64,000 bases of DNA from NCBI GenBank assembly GCA_951813615.1, contig OX638377.1:3932599-3996598 (forward strand), written 5' to 3'. Numbering within the stretch: the stretch's first letter is position 1; each line of letters opens with the position of its first letter. The notes beneath the pieces are model-generated. The model had not been told where the DNA came from and did no database searches. It worked only from the letters and a program-made list of their open reading frames with translations. Below are positions 1 to 9,943 of this stretch, piece by piece. The stretch comes from an uncultured Latescibacterota bacterium. Lineage in GTDB: Bacteria > Latescibacterota > UBA2968 > UBA8231. Made by a program: the position numbers and the translations under genes.

Positions 1-1
1 G

Positions 2-1195
2 CACGAACTGGCACACGTGCGCCGCTGGGACAACCTCACGCTGCTGCTGCACCGACTGGTCTCCGCCGTATTGTTCTTCCATCCCGCCGTGTGGCTGTGC
101 GGTCGCATGTTGCGTCGGGAAGCCGAACAGGCCTGCGACGATCTCGTCGTATGTGCCACCGGCCGCTCAGAGGCCTATGCGCGCGGCCTAGCTCACGTCG
201 CCGAATGGGCGGCCCATTTAAATCCTTTGATGAGGAGAATCCCCACGATGAACGCCTTTGCAGCAACCGAATCGGATTTGGCGCTGAGAATCCGCAGGAT
301 GCTTGGCGGCGGTGCCCGCCGGATGGGCATGCGGGCACGTGTATTGATGGCGGTACTGCTATGCCCTCTGGCCGCCGTGACGCTACCCTCTGTGTCCAAA
401 ATCTCGGCTGAGTCGAATCAGGATGAGCGTTCCTCTATCGTCGTGGATCAAGAGGGCAATATGAAGCTGAACGACAAATCGGTGACGTTTGCGACCCTCA
501 AAGAGGAATTGCAGGCAAAGAGACAACAGTTGGACAACACCACAATGATTTTCATCCAGTTGCCCGAGCTTATCTATCTCAGCAGAAACGGACGCGTCAC
601 GCACAGTCAGATCAACCAGATCCAGGGTATCGCCCGCCAAGTAGGACTTGTCGATCAGGTCATCGCCTACATCGCCACGGAACCGCAACCGACGAAGGCC
701 GAAGGCGCGGCTGAGCCGAGTCCAGATAACAGAATCTGGCAGGCGGTAGGGACCGGTCCGGAGGAATGGTCCGAAGAGGAATGGTCCGAAGAGTTGGAAC
801 GCCAACTTCTATTCGCCGAGGAGGTACGTCAGCGTATGCCTTCGCGAGAGGTACCCGATCTAGACGAATGGCCCGACGAACTGAAGGCCAAGCTTCGCGC
901 ACTCAAACCCGTTGTTCCGGGCATATCGTATGAAATAGCCACCGCCACATCGACTGAATTAGATATTTACGATGTAGCCGGAGGGCACGTTCGAACCGTT
1001 GTTTTGGGCCATCAGAGTCCCGGCAGATATAGCATCCTCTGGGACGGGCGGGACGATGCTGGCCGCGAACTCAACGACGGCATGTACTTCTGGAGGTTGC
1101 AAACCGACGCAGAAGAGGCGGAGGACAAGCAGACGTTGTACAGGACGATATTGATTAAAGGCCCATCAGACGCGAACCCGCAAGATGGTAGGTAA
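2..1195 (+). CDS. M56 (BlaR1-like) membrane metallopeptidase, 5' truncated, with FlgD-like C-terminal domain
   Basis: The gene enters from the left edge; the first in-frame codons encode HELAH, the HExxH zinc motif of M56 peptidases, so the real start lies outside the window. A hydrophobic segment (LVSAVLFFHPAVWLC) and REAEQACDD, carrying the downstream glutamate zinc ligand, follow as in BlaR1/MecR1. A second membrane segment lies near base 350 (VLMAVLLCPLAAVTLP). The exported part is acidic and contains a perfect 15-bp tandem duplication (EEWSE twice). The last 80 residues form an FlgD-type Ig domain (LDIYDVAGGHVRTV, WDGRDDAGRELNDGMYFW). BlaR1 proteins sense extracellular signals and cleave a BlaI-type repressor; any blaI partner would be upstream and is not seen. 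An FlgD tail on an M56 protein is unusual. Confidence 0.8.
   Translation, partial: HELAHVRRWDNLTLLLHRLVSAVLFFHPAVWLCGRMLRREAEQACDDLVVCATGRSEAYARGLAHVAEWAAHLNPLMRRIPTMNAFAATESDLALRIRRMLGGGARRMGMRARVLMAVLLCPLAAVTLPSVSKISAESNQDERSSIVVDQEGNMKLNDKSVTFATLKEELQAKRQQLDNTTMIFIQLPELIYLSRNGRVTHSQINQIQGIARQVGLVDQVIAYIATEPQPTKAEGAAEPSPDNRIWQAVGTGPEEWSEEEWSEELERQLLFAEEVRQRMPSREVPDLDEWPDELKAKLRALKPVVPGISYEIATATSTELDIYDVAGGHVRTVVLGHQSPGRYSILWDGRDDAGRELNDGMYFWRLQTDAEEAEDKQTLYRTILIKGPSDANPQDGR
761..790 (+). repeat. perfect 15-bp tandem duplication inside the M56 gene
   Basis: The unit gaggaatggtccgaa occurs twice in direct succession and encodes EEWSE-EEWSE. It keeps the reading frame and looks like a recent slippage duplication in the acidic linker before the FlgD-like domain. 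Confidence 0.85.
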
Positions 1196-1226
1196 GCTCC
1201 GATAATGTTTACCTTCGAGGTAAAAG

Positions 1227-3692
1227 GTGCCAATAGTTAGACAAGTTTTACCGGTAGTGATTCTCATAGTTATCTTTTCGCTCGGCGCAGCTTCCGCTAA
1301 ATCTACCCAAGACTTGGAGATAAACATGGTCGAACGTTGGGACGTGTATGAACTCACGCTGACTGGCCCGGAGACGGGCAATCCATTCGTCGATGTCGAA
1401 TTAACAGCAGAATTTGCACTAAACGGTCGCGTCTTCGCGCCGCACGGATTCTACGATGGAGACGGCGTGTACAAAATTCGCTTTATGCCCGATGCGGTCG
1501 GTGAATGGAAGTACATCACGAAAAGCAACCACGCTGCCCTTGACGGCAAGACCGGCCAGTTTACGTGCACTGCACCATCCGCAGACAACCACGGACCCGT
1601 GCGCGTTCACAACGACTTCTACTTCCAGTATGCCGACGGAACGCCGTATCACCAGTTCGGGACAACCTGTTACGCTTGGGCGCATCAAGGGGAGGCCATG
1701 GAGGAACAGACGCTCCAAACCCTCGCCAATGCACCGTTCAACAAGCTGCGGATGTGCATCTTTCCCAAGGATTATGTGTACAACAAAAACGAGCCGGTGT
1801 ACTATCCGTTTGAAGGCACGCCGCTGAAAGATTGGGACTTCACGCGATTTAATCCCGAGTTCTGGCGTCACTTTGAGCAGCGCGTTGGCGATCTCTTGCA
1901 GCTTGGTATTGAAGCCGATTTAATCCTGTTTCACACCTATGATCGCTGGGATTTTGAAAACATGGATGCGGCCAGTGACGACCGCTACCTCCGCTACGCC
2001 GTCGCGCGGTTAGCGGCCTTCCGCAATGTGTGGTGGTCGCTAGCCAATGAATACGACTTCATGCCAGCCAAAGAAGAATCCGACTGGGATCGGTTTTTCC
2101 AAATCATCCGCGACCACGACCCATATCAGCGGCTGCGCGGAATTCACAATGGGCGGCGCTGGTACGACCACAGCAAGCCGTGGGTAACACACACCAGTAT
2201 TCAAACCTCCAACATGGAACACGGCATCCGCTATCGCAGCCAATACCAAAAGCCCGTGATTTACGATGAATGCCGCTACGAGGGAGACATCCCGCAAGGG
2301 TGGGGCAATATCAGCGCGCGGCAGATGGTGCAACACTTTTGGGCGGGGACTGTTGCCGGTTGCTACGTCGGGCACGGGGAAACGTACAAACACCCCGAAG
2401 ACCTACTTTGGTGGGCAAAAGGCGGCGTGCTGCACGGCGAAAGCCCGCAGCGCATAGCATTCCTCAAATCGTTTATGGCCGCCGCGCCAGCGTTTGACGA
2501 ACTCGAACCAATTGGCGACGACAGCGGGCGATATATCCTCGCCAAATCTGGGGAATACTATCTCGTTTACACCATCTACCCGCAGACGATAACTCTCGAA
2601 TTGTCGGGCAATCAACCGTATAAAATCGACGGCGTCGATACGTGGGACATGAAAGTCGTCCCCATTGGCACAGCACAGCCGGGAGCATATACATTCGCTG
2701 CGCCGTACAGCGACTTTGCCTACCGCTTTACGCCGTATGCGCCGGGTGAGAAATTCCGCCCGGAAGCCAAGGCATCAGCCGATGTGCTCCAAGGCAATGC
2801 ACCGCTCGCAGTAACATTTTCCGCCGCGGGCGATTTGCAACATCACTGGGATTTTAGCGACGGCACAACCGCTAGCGAATCGAACCCAACGCACGTGTAC
2901 GAAAACTTCGGACAATACACCGCAACGCTCACAGTTACTGACGCAGAAGGCGCGACATCGACCACAGCACTCGCAATTAACGTGCTCCCCAAATCCCAAG
3001 CGGACATCGGTAAATACGCCACATTCCCCGGCTCGCACGACGGTCTCGTTTTTCTTTGGGAGAGCGCCGATAGCGACAACGCGATTCTCGACTCTAATGG
3101 AGAAGCGACACACATTTGCGAGATCGAAGCGCGCGCCGACGCAACCATCGCTGAAGACGGCCAGATGGAACTGACCAACGGCGCATTCGTCGCCAAGAAT
3201 GCTGCCGACAGGGTGCTCGCAGCGTGTCAGCAGAGCAATCAATTGACGATTGAGTGCCTAGTTACAACGGACAACCTAAATCAGAACGGCCCAGCGCGTA
3301 TCGTCTCGTTTTCAAAGGACGCCACCAATCGCAACTTCACCCTCGGTCAAGCGGGAAATCGCTTTGCCGTGAGAATTCGCACCCCGCGCACTGGGGCGAA
3401 TGCACAAGGCGGAGAGTTTTCTTTTGGGACAATAGACGCTGGAAAACCGACGCACGTAATCGTCAGCTATTTTCCGGGGAACGTCTATTGCTACGTCGAT
3501 GGAGCGTTGGTTTACTCCGGTAGCGGGATCCAAGGAGAGTTCAGCAATTGGGAGTTATACCCATTACTTTTCGGCGACGAAGCCAGCGGCGGTAGAGATT
3601 GGCAAGGCAAGCTAAGCCGAGTGGCAATCTACAGCCGGTTCGTTGGCTTGGAAGAAGCGGCACAGAAGTTCAAAATGAGCAAAGGCGAGTGA
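1227..3692 (+). CDS. Secreted DUF5060/apiosidase-like glycoside hydrolase with PKD and LamG-like modules
   Basis: An 821-residue protein starting at GTG, with a signal peptide ending near ALAxxSA-type residues (LGAASA). Residues about 30-110 resemble DUF5060 (VERWDVYELTL, VYKIRFMPDAVGEW). A (beta/alpha)8 catalytic region of the DUF4038/GH140-like type follows: VWWSLANEYDF carries the probable acid/base Glu, and PVIYDECRYEG the probable nucleophile Glu. A DUF5605-like beta domain covers about 415-510. A PKD domain covers about 514-590 (HHWDFSDGTTASE, HVYENFGQYTATLTV) and a LamG/concanavalin-like domain about 600-815 (YCYVDGALVYSG). It probably hydrolyses a plant or algal polysaccharide side chain; the substrate cannot be read from the sequence. 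It converges with the sulfatase gene with no intergenic base. Confidence 0.85.
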   Translation: MPIVRQVLPVVILIVIFSLGAASAKSTQDLEINMVERWDVYELTLTGPETGNPFVDVELTAEFALNGRVFAPHGFYDGDGVYKIRFMPDAVGEWKYITKSNHAALDGKTGQFTCTAPSADNHGPVRVHNDFYFQYADGTPYHQFGTTCYAWAHQGEAMEEQTLQTLANAPFNKLRMCIFPKDYVYNKNEPVYYPFEGTPLKDWDFTRFNPEFWRHFEQRVGDLLQLGIEADLILFHTYDRWDFENMDAASDDRYLRYAVARLAAFRNVWWSLANEYDFMPAKEESDWDRFFQIIRDHDPYQRLRGIHNGRRWYDHSKPWVTHTSIQTSNMEHGIRYRSQYQKPVIYDECRYEGDIPQGWGNISARQMVQHFWAGTVAGCYVGHGETYKHPEDLLWWAKGGVLHGESPQRIAFLKSFMAAAPAFDELEPIGDDSGRYILAKSGEYYLVYTIYPQTITLELSGNQPYKIDGVDTWDMKVVPIGTAQPGAYTFAAPYSDFAYRFTPYAPGEKFRPEAKASADVLQGNAPLAVTFSAAGDLQHHWDFSDGTTASESNPTHVYENFGQYTATLTVTDAEGATSTTALAINVLPKSQADIGKYATFPGSHDGLVFLWESADSDNAILDSNGEATHICEIEARADATIAEDGQMELTNGAFVAKNAADRVLAACQQSNQLTIECLVTTDNLNQNGPARIVSFSKDATNRNFTLGQAGNRFAVRIRTPRTGANAQGGEFSFGTIDAGKPTHVIVSYFPGNVYCYVDGALVYSGSGIQGEFSNWELYPLLFGDEASGGRDWQGKLSRVAIYSRFVGLEEAAQKFKMSKGE

Positions 3693-5183
3693 CTATTCCG
3701 ATTCCTCCAGCGCCCCATCATAAGGCCCGGCCACCCCTTCTCCTTGGGCTTTGATTTCTTCCAAGCGGCGCGACATACTGCGCACGATATCCGGGAACTG
3801 ATCGTACAGATTCTGCCGCTCGGCAATGTCGTCTTTGAGGTTGAACAGTTCCCTAGGAAAATTGTGGTCGCTATAGCCCCGCTCCGCCTTGAACCAATCC
3901 GGCTCGCGGTTGTCGTCGCCAGAAGGGGCGTCGATAAAGACCCAGTCGTCTTGGCGCAGGGCAAAGCGGCCCGCGCAACTGTGATGCACGGCGGAGCGGC
4001 GCACCGGCGCATCAACCTGCCCCTGCAACAAGGGCAATATGCTAATGCTGTCCTCGGCCGCTCCCGGAGGCAACTGGACCCCAGTCAACTGAGCGCAGGT
4101 AGCTATAAAATCGCCCAACAGAGCGAGCTGGTCGCAGACCGATCCGGCCGGCGTAACCCTGGGCCAGCGAGCGACAAAGGGCACGCGGTGGCCCCCCTCC
4201 CAAGTGTCGCGCTTGGCACCGCGCAAATGGGCCATGCTGTAGTGGCCAAATTGGCGCACGTGCTCGTAGCAGCCGCCAGCCGCGGCTGGACTGCACTCGG
4301 GGCCGTTGTCGCTGGTGAAGATGAGTAGCGTGTCGTCGGCCAACCCCTGCTCGTCGAGCGCAGCCATGATTTCCCCAACCACCCAATCGACTTCGCAGAC
4401 AAAATCGCCGTATAGCCCCGCTCCACTGCGTCCGATAAACTCCTCGTTGGGAACAATCGGCGTGTGCGGCGAGGTCAGCGGCAGGTAGAGGAAAAAGGGA
4501 TCGGAGCCTGCTTCGGCGATGTAGGTGCGGGCGCGGCGGACGAATTCGGGGACCATCTCCTCCAATTTCCAGCCCGGCTTCATGGCTCCGGGCAGGCCAA
4601 ACATCTCCTCGGGCTTCTGCTCAGTCGGGGCCGCGGCCAGCCGATCCTGCTCAAACCAAGTGTAGGGCGGGAAATTCGGCACATCGACGCCAAAGTAGTA
4701 GTCAAAGCCGCAGGCTAGAGGGCCGCCGCCGATGGGTTGACTGTAGTCGATATTGCGCTCTAGGGCTTGGCGCTGCTCGCGGTCGAGGCGGCCAATGGGA
4801 GCGTCACCATAGGCCGGTTTGCCGTCCTTGGTCGCCCACTCCCAGCCAAGGTGCCACTTGCCGATGCAGGCGGTGCGATAGCCCTGCTGGCGCAGCAGCT
4901 TGGCCACAGTAGGCCGGTCGGCCTCTATCAAGGGCGGATCCCAAGGCCACAAGACGCTGCTTTTGAGCGGAGTGCGCCAGCAATAGCGGCCGGTGAGCAG
5001 AGCGTAGCGGCTGGGCGAGCAAACGCTGGAGGAAGCGTGGGCGTCGGTAAAGCGCATTCCTTGGGCGGCGAGGCGGTCGAGGTGCGGCGTGGGAATTTTG
5101 CCGCCGGGATTGTTGCATCCCATATCGCCGTATCCCATGTCGTCGGCGAGGATGTAGATGATGTTGGGCTGTTGCCGGGGCAT
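3693..5183 (-). CDS. Sulfatase (arylsulfatase family, formylglycine type)
   Basis: A 496-residue type I sulfatase. The N-terminus has the calcium/sulfate-binding LADDMGYGDMG. CSPSR near residue 55 is the C-x-P-S-R signature whose cysteine is converted to formylglycine by a maturase. Other family blocks are GKWHLGWEW, SPHTPIVPNEEF and FTSDNGPE. No N-terminal hydrophobic leader is obvious, so it is either cytoplasmic or exported in a way not visible here. ATG is preceded by an aaagga ribosome site. It is probably co-transcribed with the sialidase-like gene upstream (15-bp gap), suggesting sulfated glycan degradation with the adjacent glycoside hydrolase. No maturase gene is in the window. Confidence 0.92.
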   Translation of the reverse strand: MPRQQPNIIYILADDMGYGDMGCNNPGGKIPTPHLDRLAAQGMRFTDAHASSSVCSPSRYALLTGRYCWRTPLKSSVLWPWDPPLIEADRPTVAKLLRQQGYRTACIGKWHLGWEWATKDGKPAYGDAPIGRLDREQRQALERNIDYSQPIGGGPLACGFDYYFGVDVPNFPPYTWFEQDRLAAAPTEQKPEEMFGLPGAMKPGWKLEEMVPEFVRRARTYIAEAGSDPFFLYLPLTSPHTPIVPNEEFIGRSGAGLYGDFVCEVDWVVGEIMAALDEQGLADDTLLIFTSDNGPECSPAAAGGCYEHVRQFGHYSMAHLRGAKRDTWEGGHRVPFVARWPRVTPAGSVCDQLALLGDFIATCAQLTGVQLPPGAAEDSISILPLLQGQVDAPVRRSAVHHSCAGRFALRQDDWVFIDAPSGDDNREPDWFKAERGYSDHNFPRELFNLKDDIAERQNLYDQFPDIVRSMSRRLEEIKAQGEGVAGPYDGALEESE

Positions 5184-5198
5184 GGCCGGTCCTTTCTT

Positions 5199-6317
5199 TT
5201 AGATGGAAATAGTTACTGATAAGCTAAATACCCGATCGACGTCCCCATTCGGTCCGGGAGCGCCAGCCCAGCCGTTGGCCAAGCGGTCATAGTTCACAAT
5301 CAACCCGTCGGCTCCCCAAGGCATCAGCGCGGTGTACGACGTACTCATGGCGGGATCCTCCTCAGCCTGCGCGTTGCAGAAGGCGTCCGAAAAACCCGCA
5401 TCCGGCTCGACCAGTCGGTTGTGATGCATCCCCAGATTTACCCGCTCCCATTTTTCGCCCTGCCCATCGGCGCAGAGCCAGAGAAACAGACCCGGGCGGC
5501 CACCGGTCAGTACTATCGCGCCATTGCCCAACCGAGCGAGCCGTGGCTGCACCGAGGCCATCCCTTCCATGCGCACCGACGGCGACCACGTCCGGCCTTC
5601 ATCCGCGCTGATGCTCTTGTGGAAGTCCCATTTACCGCCGACGCGATAGACGCACAGCAGATCGCCATTGTCCAGCCGCAGGGTGTTCGATTCGTTGGGG
5701 CCTTCGGGCGCGCCGGGCGCGGTATCCGGGCCAGCGACAGCGCTGCGGTACGTCCACGCAAAGCCCCCATCGTCGCTGACTACGGCGAACGTGTTATAGC
5801 ATTCTTCCCCATCAAACTTTCCGTACATCGTCGTCAACAGGCTCCCATCCTTTAGACGCAGGATGTTGCCGTTGTGCTGAAGCCGCAGCTCGTCCTCGTG
5901 ATAATCGGCAAGCGGACGCGGAAAACCGCAGACTCGCACGTCCCGAGGTTCGACCACGAGCGCACCATCGACCATCGTCAGGACGTTGCCCGGAGCAATG
6001 CAATTTTGCCGGTCTCCCGACGATTGCGGCCATTGCTCGTACGGCATCATCAATGTGCTCGACGCATCTCGGACGGAAGTATGGCCATACGAGTCAATGC
6101 GCTGATCCGAGCGCCAGCTACCACCAGCATCATGGCTCATGAAAAGATCGGCTGGCCATTTCCCCTGCGCGACATCAGCGGAGCGGATGCAGGCACAGAC
6201 TAGCGTATCGTCGCCGACTTGGTGCAGGGACGGAAACCAGAAATGGCCGATGTCCTGCCCCACTTCGACCGGAACACCTGCTTGGACGAGGCCGTTCTGG
6301 AGTGGATAATCAATCAT
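5199..6317 (-). CDS. Sialidase-like beta-propeller (BNR/Asp-box) protein
   Basis: A 372-residue six-bladed propeller candidate with three Asp boxes (SHDAGGSW, SDDGGFAW, SADEGRTW), the S-x-D-x-G-x-x-W turns of the sialidase superfamily. No signal peptide is seen. The classical FRIP arginine motif is not apparent, so the true activity (sialidase, another exo-glycosidase, or glycan binding) is open. The ATG has a gaggt ribosome site 4 bases upstream. The gene lies 15 bp upstream of the sulfatase on the same strand and is likely translated from the same mRNA. Confidence 0.8.
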   Translation of the reverse strand: MIDYPLQNGLVQAGVPVEVGQDIGHFWFPSLHQVGDDTLVCACIRSADVAQGKWPADLFMSHDAGGSWRSDQRIDSYGHTSVRDASSTLMMPYEQWPQSSGDRQNCIAPGNVLTMVDGALVVEPRDVRVCGFPRPLADYHEDELRLQHNGNILRLKDGSLLTTMYGKFDGEECYNTFAVVSDDGGFAWTYRSAVAGPDTAPGAPEGPNESNTLRLDNGDLLCVYRVGGKWDFHKSISADEGRTWSPSVRMEGMASVQPRLARLGNGAIVLTGGRPGLFLWLCADGQGEKWERVNLGMHHNRLVEPDAGFSDAFCNAQAEEDPAMSTSYTALMPWGADGLIVNYDRLANGWAGAPGPNGDVDRVFSLSVTISI

Positions 6318-6572
6318 ATTACCTCGAAAGAAAACGGGAGTGATAGGACAGGCGTTATTCGAGTTTGACTATTTTGCGGCTGAGCGTCTGTTTGCCCGAC
6401 AGGCGCAATGCAGTGGCGCAGCGCGGCAAGTGCGCCCTGGTCCATCAGGCCCGACAAGGCATTGACAAACTTTGGCTGGAAAACATAGGTTGGGACAAAG
6501 ATAGGCCAAGGCTTGGCCTCCACAAAATCCCCGTGCTCAGCCCGCCGAGCGACTGCAATCTAGGCATCCGGC

Positions 6573-8567
6573 TTGAAAAGAAAAATCCCCGCCAGTCTGC
6601 GAGCCCGTCTCGCCGAACGCACCGCGCCCCGAGCCCGAGAACGCCCCGACGCCCACATCACTTTCCGCGGCCTATTTCTCGGCGCTCTGCTGTGCGTTGC
6701 CATCGCCTTGGGCGTGCCCCATACCACCATGCTGGTCAAGGGCACGCCCATGGGCTTTTCCTCGTCGACCCCGGCGGCGTACTGCCTGCTTTTTTTTCTG
6801 CTGATCACCGTCCACGTGGTACTGGCCCTGCCCAAGCGGCAATGGGGGCTGCAATGGGGCGAACTGGTCACCATCGCCATTATGATGATGGTCGCCGCGG
6901 CCATCCCATCCCGGGGCGTGACCGGCATGCTCCTGCCCATGATCACCGGGACCTACTACTACGCCTCAGCCGAGAACAAATGGGCCGAAGTCGTCCATCC
7001 CCATCTCACCGAATGGATGCTGATGGGCGACCCCGAGGCCGTGCGCGGCTTCTACGAAGGCAGTATCGGCACCACGGCCATCCCCTGGGCCAGTTGGTTG
7101 CCTCCTCTCGGCTACTGGCTGCTGTTCTACGCCGCCCTGTACCTCACTCTCATCTCCATTGCCGTGATCCTGCGCCGCCAGTGGGTCGAACACGAGCGCC
7201 TAGCCTATCCCCTAGCCCAGGTGGCCCTGGCCATGATCGAGGACGAGGGGCGGCCCTCCCTGCTTAAGCCTTTTTTTAAAAACAGGCTCATGTGGATCGG
7301 CTTTGCCATCCCCTTCCTAGTCGGCAGCCTCAATGCCCTACACCACTATTTTCCCTCCGTGGCCCAGATCAGTCTGAAGACCAGCGTGTCCTTCTTCGGC
7401 GCAAACCTGCCGGTCAATCTCAATTTCCTCATGCTAGGCTTCTCCTTCCTCATCAATTCCACCCTCTCGCTCAGCCTGTGGTTCTTCCTCCTAGTCTACA
7501 CGCTGCAACAACACATCCTCGGCCTGTTGGGCATCGATACCCTGCAGGCCACCCTCGGCCCTTGGAGCACTCCAGTGACCGGCCACCAGATGATGGGTGC
7601 CCTGATCGTAATGGTGGGAGCGGGCCTGTGGGTGGGGCGGCACCACCTAGCCGAGGTGTGGCGTCAAGCCCTGTCCAAAAAGGTCCCGACCGACGATGCC
7701 GATGAGATCATGTCCTACCGCAGCGCCCTGTTGGGGCTGCTCGTCGGCACCGCGGGTATGACCCTCTGGCTGTGGCAAAGCGGCATTCCCGCCTGGATCG
7801 CGCCGCTGTTCGTCTTTTCGGCCCTCGTCATCTTCATCGGCCTGACGCGCGCCATTGTCGAGGCCGGCATCCCCACATTGAGCCCGGCCATGGTGCCCCT
7901 TGGTTTCGTGGTTTCCGCGGTGGGCGTCCCGGCCCTAGGGGCTAAGGGGATGGTGGCCTCGGCCTACACCCTCATCTGGGTCGGCGAATTGCTGGTCTTT
8001 ATGATGGCCCCCCTGTCCAACGGCTTGCGCCTAACCAGTGAGACCGCGGGCAACCGACGTCGGCTCCTGTGGGGCATTGCCGCGGCCATGTTCATCACCT
8101 TGGCCGTCTCCATCTACTACACCCTCCACCTGGCCTATGACTATGGCGGGGTCAATCTCCACAACCAGTTCTTCGGCCAAGGCTTCCCGAGCTATCCCTC
8201 CAGATTCGCTCTGCGCAAATTGAGCGAGCCCTCCGGAGTCAGCGTCGACGGCTGGCTCTGGACCTTGAGCGGCGGCCTAGTCATGGCCCTCCTCATGATC
8301 GCCCGCCAGCGCCTGATGTGGTGGCCCTTCCACCCGCTGGGCTTTGCCGTCAGCGCCGGGTGGACCATGCGCTACATCTGGTTCTCCATCTTTTTGGCCT
8401 GGCTGATCAAACTCGCCATTCTGCGCTACGGCGGCGTCGGTCTATACCACAAAATCCGCCCCTTTTTTCTCGGCCTGATCGCCGGTCAATTCGCCACCGG
8501 AGGTCTGTGGCTGGTCATCGACGCGTTTACCGGCACCGTGGGCAATGTCATTCCGGTGATGTTCTGA
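6573..8567 (+). CDS. DUF6785/DUF6784-type polytopic membrane protein (copy 1 of 3)
   Basis: A 664-residue integral membrane protein with roughly a dozen hydrophobic segments, starting at TTG after a basic N-terminal tail. It shares blocks with the copies at 13336 and 56264: YYYASAENKWAE, RRQWVEHERLAYPL, PFFKNRLMW, WPFHPLGF and a C-terminus ending in GNVIPVMF. This matches the uncharacterised DUF6785/DUF6784 family as I recall it. The length and helix number suggest a transporter, but substrate and mechanism are unknown. It diverges from the sialidase-like gene across 255 bp (6318-6572), in which I find no gene, and converges with ndh across 22 bp. Confidence 0.75.
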   Translation: MKRKIPASLRARLAERTAPRARERPDAHITFRGLFLGALLCVAIALGVPHTTMLVKGTPMGFSSSTPAAYCLLFFLLITVHVVLALPKRQWGLQWGELVTIAIMMMVAAAIPSRGVTGMLLPMITGTYYYASAENKWAEVVHPHLTEWMLMGDPEAVRGFYEGSIGTTAIPWASWLPPLGYWLLFYAALYLTLISIAVILRRQWVEHERLAYPLAQVALAMIEDEGRPSLLKPFFKNRLMWIGFAIPFLVGSLNALHHYFPSVAQISLKTSVSFFGANLPVNLNFLMLGFSFLINSTLSLSLWFFLLVYTLQQHILGLLGIDTLQATLGPWSTPVTGHQMMGALIVMVGAGLWVGRHHLAEVWRQALSKKVPTDDADEIMSYRSALLGLLVGTAGMTLWLWQSGIPAWIAPLFVFSALVIFIGLTRAIVEAGIPTLSPAMVPLGFVVSAVGVPALGAKGMVASAYTLIWVGELLVFMMAPLSNGLRLTSETAGNRRRLLWGIAAAMFITLAVSIYYTLHLAYDYGGVNLHNQFFGQGFPSYPSRFALRKLSEPSGVSVDGWLWTLSGGLVMALLMIARQRLMWWPFHPLGFAVSAGWTMRYIWFSIFLAWLIKLAILRYGGVGLYHKIRPFFLGLIAGQFATGGLWLVIDAFTGTVGNVIPVMF

Positions 8568-8589
8568 CGCTTCTCAAGGACACCCTTTT

Positions 8590-9876
8590 TTATTTTTCTG
8601 ATGGCGTCTGATCATTGGCGTCGATCTTATTGAACCGCCACTCGCGCTCGACGATCAATCGAGCACCCCGTCGAAACGTCACATAGGACCAGGCCCAATT
8701 CAGCACGACGAATAGCCGGTTCTTGAAGCCGACGAGAAAGTAGATGTGCACCACCAACCAGGTGAGCCATGCAAACCAACCGGAGAATCGCAGCTTGCCG
8801 ATTTCGACAATGGCGCGGCTGCGGCCAATTGTCGCCATCTGGCCCCTGTCGACAAAGCGAAAGGCTTCGCGCGGTTTGCCTGCAAGGTCGCGGAGGATCG
8901 TCCTAGCCACGAAACGACCTTGTTGCATTGCCACCGGTGCTATGCCCGGAAGCGGCTTGCCGGTCTGGTGGGTGAAACTTGCCTGGTCGCCGGCGACAAA
9001 CGCGTTTGGGTGTCCGTCAATGCTCAGATCTTTGTCGACGACTGTGCGTCCCTGCTCGTCTACCTCCAAACCATCGCGCCGGGCGAATTCAACCCCGCGT
9101 ACTCCGGCTGCCCAGAGTATGGTTGAGGCGTAGATTCGCTCCGCACCCACTTCAACGCCGTCCTCGTCAATTCTGGTCACAAGACTGTTCGGCCAGACTT
9201 GCACACCGAGTTTTTCCAAGTCTCGCGTTGCGCGGCTCGCCTGTTTCTCGGTGAACGATGGGAGAATTCGAGGGCCGGATTCAATGAGAATGACCCGCGT
9301 GAGTTTGGTGTCGATCTTGCGGAAGTCCCTGGCGAGCGTGAAACGACTCATTTCGCCGATAGCGCCTGCCAACTCAACTCCGGTAGGCCCGCCACCGATG
9401 ACGACAAATGTCAACAACTGTCGGCGTCTTGCGGAATCGCCAACCCGTTCTGCCGCTTCGAAAGAACTGAGTAGACGACGGCGAACCTCGGTTGCTTGCG
9501 GCACAGTTTTCAGGCTAGGGGCGTACTCTTCCCAGTTCGCATGACCGAAGTACGTCGGAATCGCCCCACAGCAAAGCAGCAAATAGTCGAATTCGAGCTG
9601 ACCAAAATCCGCCGAGACGGTCTGGGCTCGCAAATCGACACTCTGGATTCTTCCCTGCAACACAGAGACGTTCTCGTAGCGCGCGAGTAGACTGCGGATG
9701 GGTGCGGCAATATCGGCCGGAGACAAACCAGCCATTGCCACCTGGTAGAGCAGAGGTTGGAACAAGTGATAGTTCTGTCGATCGACAAGTGTAACGCGGA
9801 CATCAAGGGCACCGCCGAGCTTCTTGGCCGCTTTCAAACCGGCAAAACCTCCACCTACAATGACGACGTGTTTCAT
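8590..9876 (-). CDS. ndh: Type II NADH:quinone oxidoreductase (NDH-2)
   Basis: A 428-residue flavoprotein transferring electrons from NADH to membrane quinone without proton pumping. The N-terminal FAD Rossmann motif is VVIVGGGFAGLKAA and the NADH-binding motif near residue 165 is VVIGGGPTGVELAGA. NYHLFQPLLYQVA and the quinone-side block APVAMQQGRFVART are typical of NDH-2. The C-terminus has hydrophobic/amphipathic segments (WLTWLVVHIYFLVGF) that anchor it to the inner membrane face. Length fits the family. It stands alone, converging with the DUF6785 gene; 67 bp separate its start from the next gene upstream. Confidence 0.92.
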   Translation of the reverse strand: MKHVVIVGGGFAGLKAAKKLGGALDVRVTLVDRQNYHLFQPLLYQVAMAGLSPADIAAPIRSLLARYENVSVLQGRIQSVDLRAQTVSADFGQLEFDYLLLCCGAIPTYFGHANWEEYAPSLKTVPQATEVRRRLLSSFEAAERVGDSARRRQLLTFVVIGGGPTGVELAGAIGEMSRFTLARDFRKIDTKLTRVILIESGPRILPSFTEKQASRATRDLEKLGVQVWPNSLVTRIDEDGVEVGAERIYASTILWAAGVRGVEFARRDGLEVDEQGRTVVDKDLSIDGHPNAFVAGDQASFTHQTGKPLPGIAPVAMQQGRFVARTILRDLAGKPREAFRFVDRGQMATIGRSRAIVEIGKLRFSGWFAWLTWLVVHIYFLVGFKNRLFVVLNWAWSYVTFRRGARLIVEREWRFNKIDANDQTPSEK

Positions 9877-9943
9877 TTCTATGACACTGCGCTATTTTTG
9901 GTGTGTATCGGAACGCGCTTTTGCAACTCAATTTCCGATCCCA

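Noticed and set aside
6365..7267. A 300-codon plus-strand frame upstream of and inside the first DUF6785 gene
   Set aside because: Mostly an out-of-frame reading of the DUF6785 gene; the part in 6365-6572 has no recognisable protein features.
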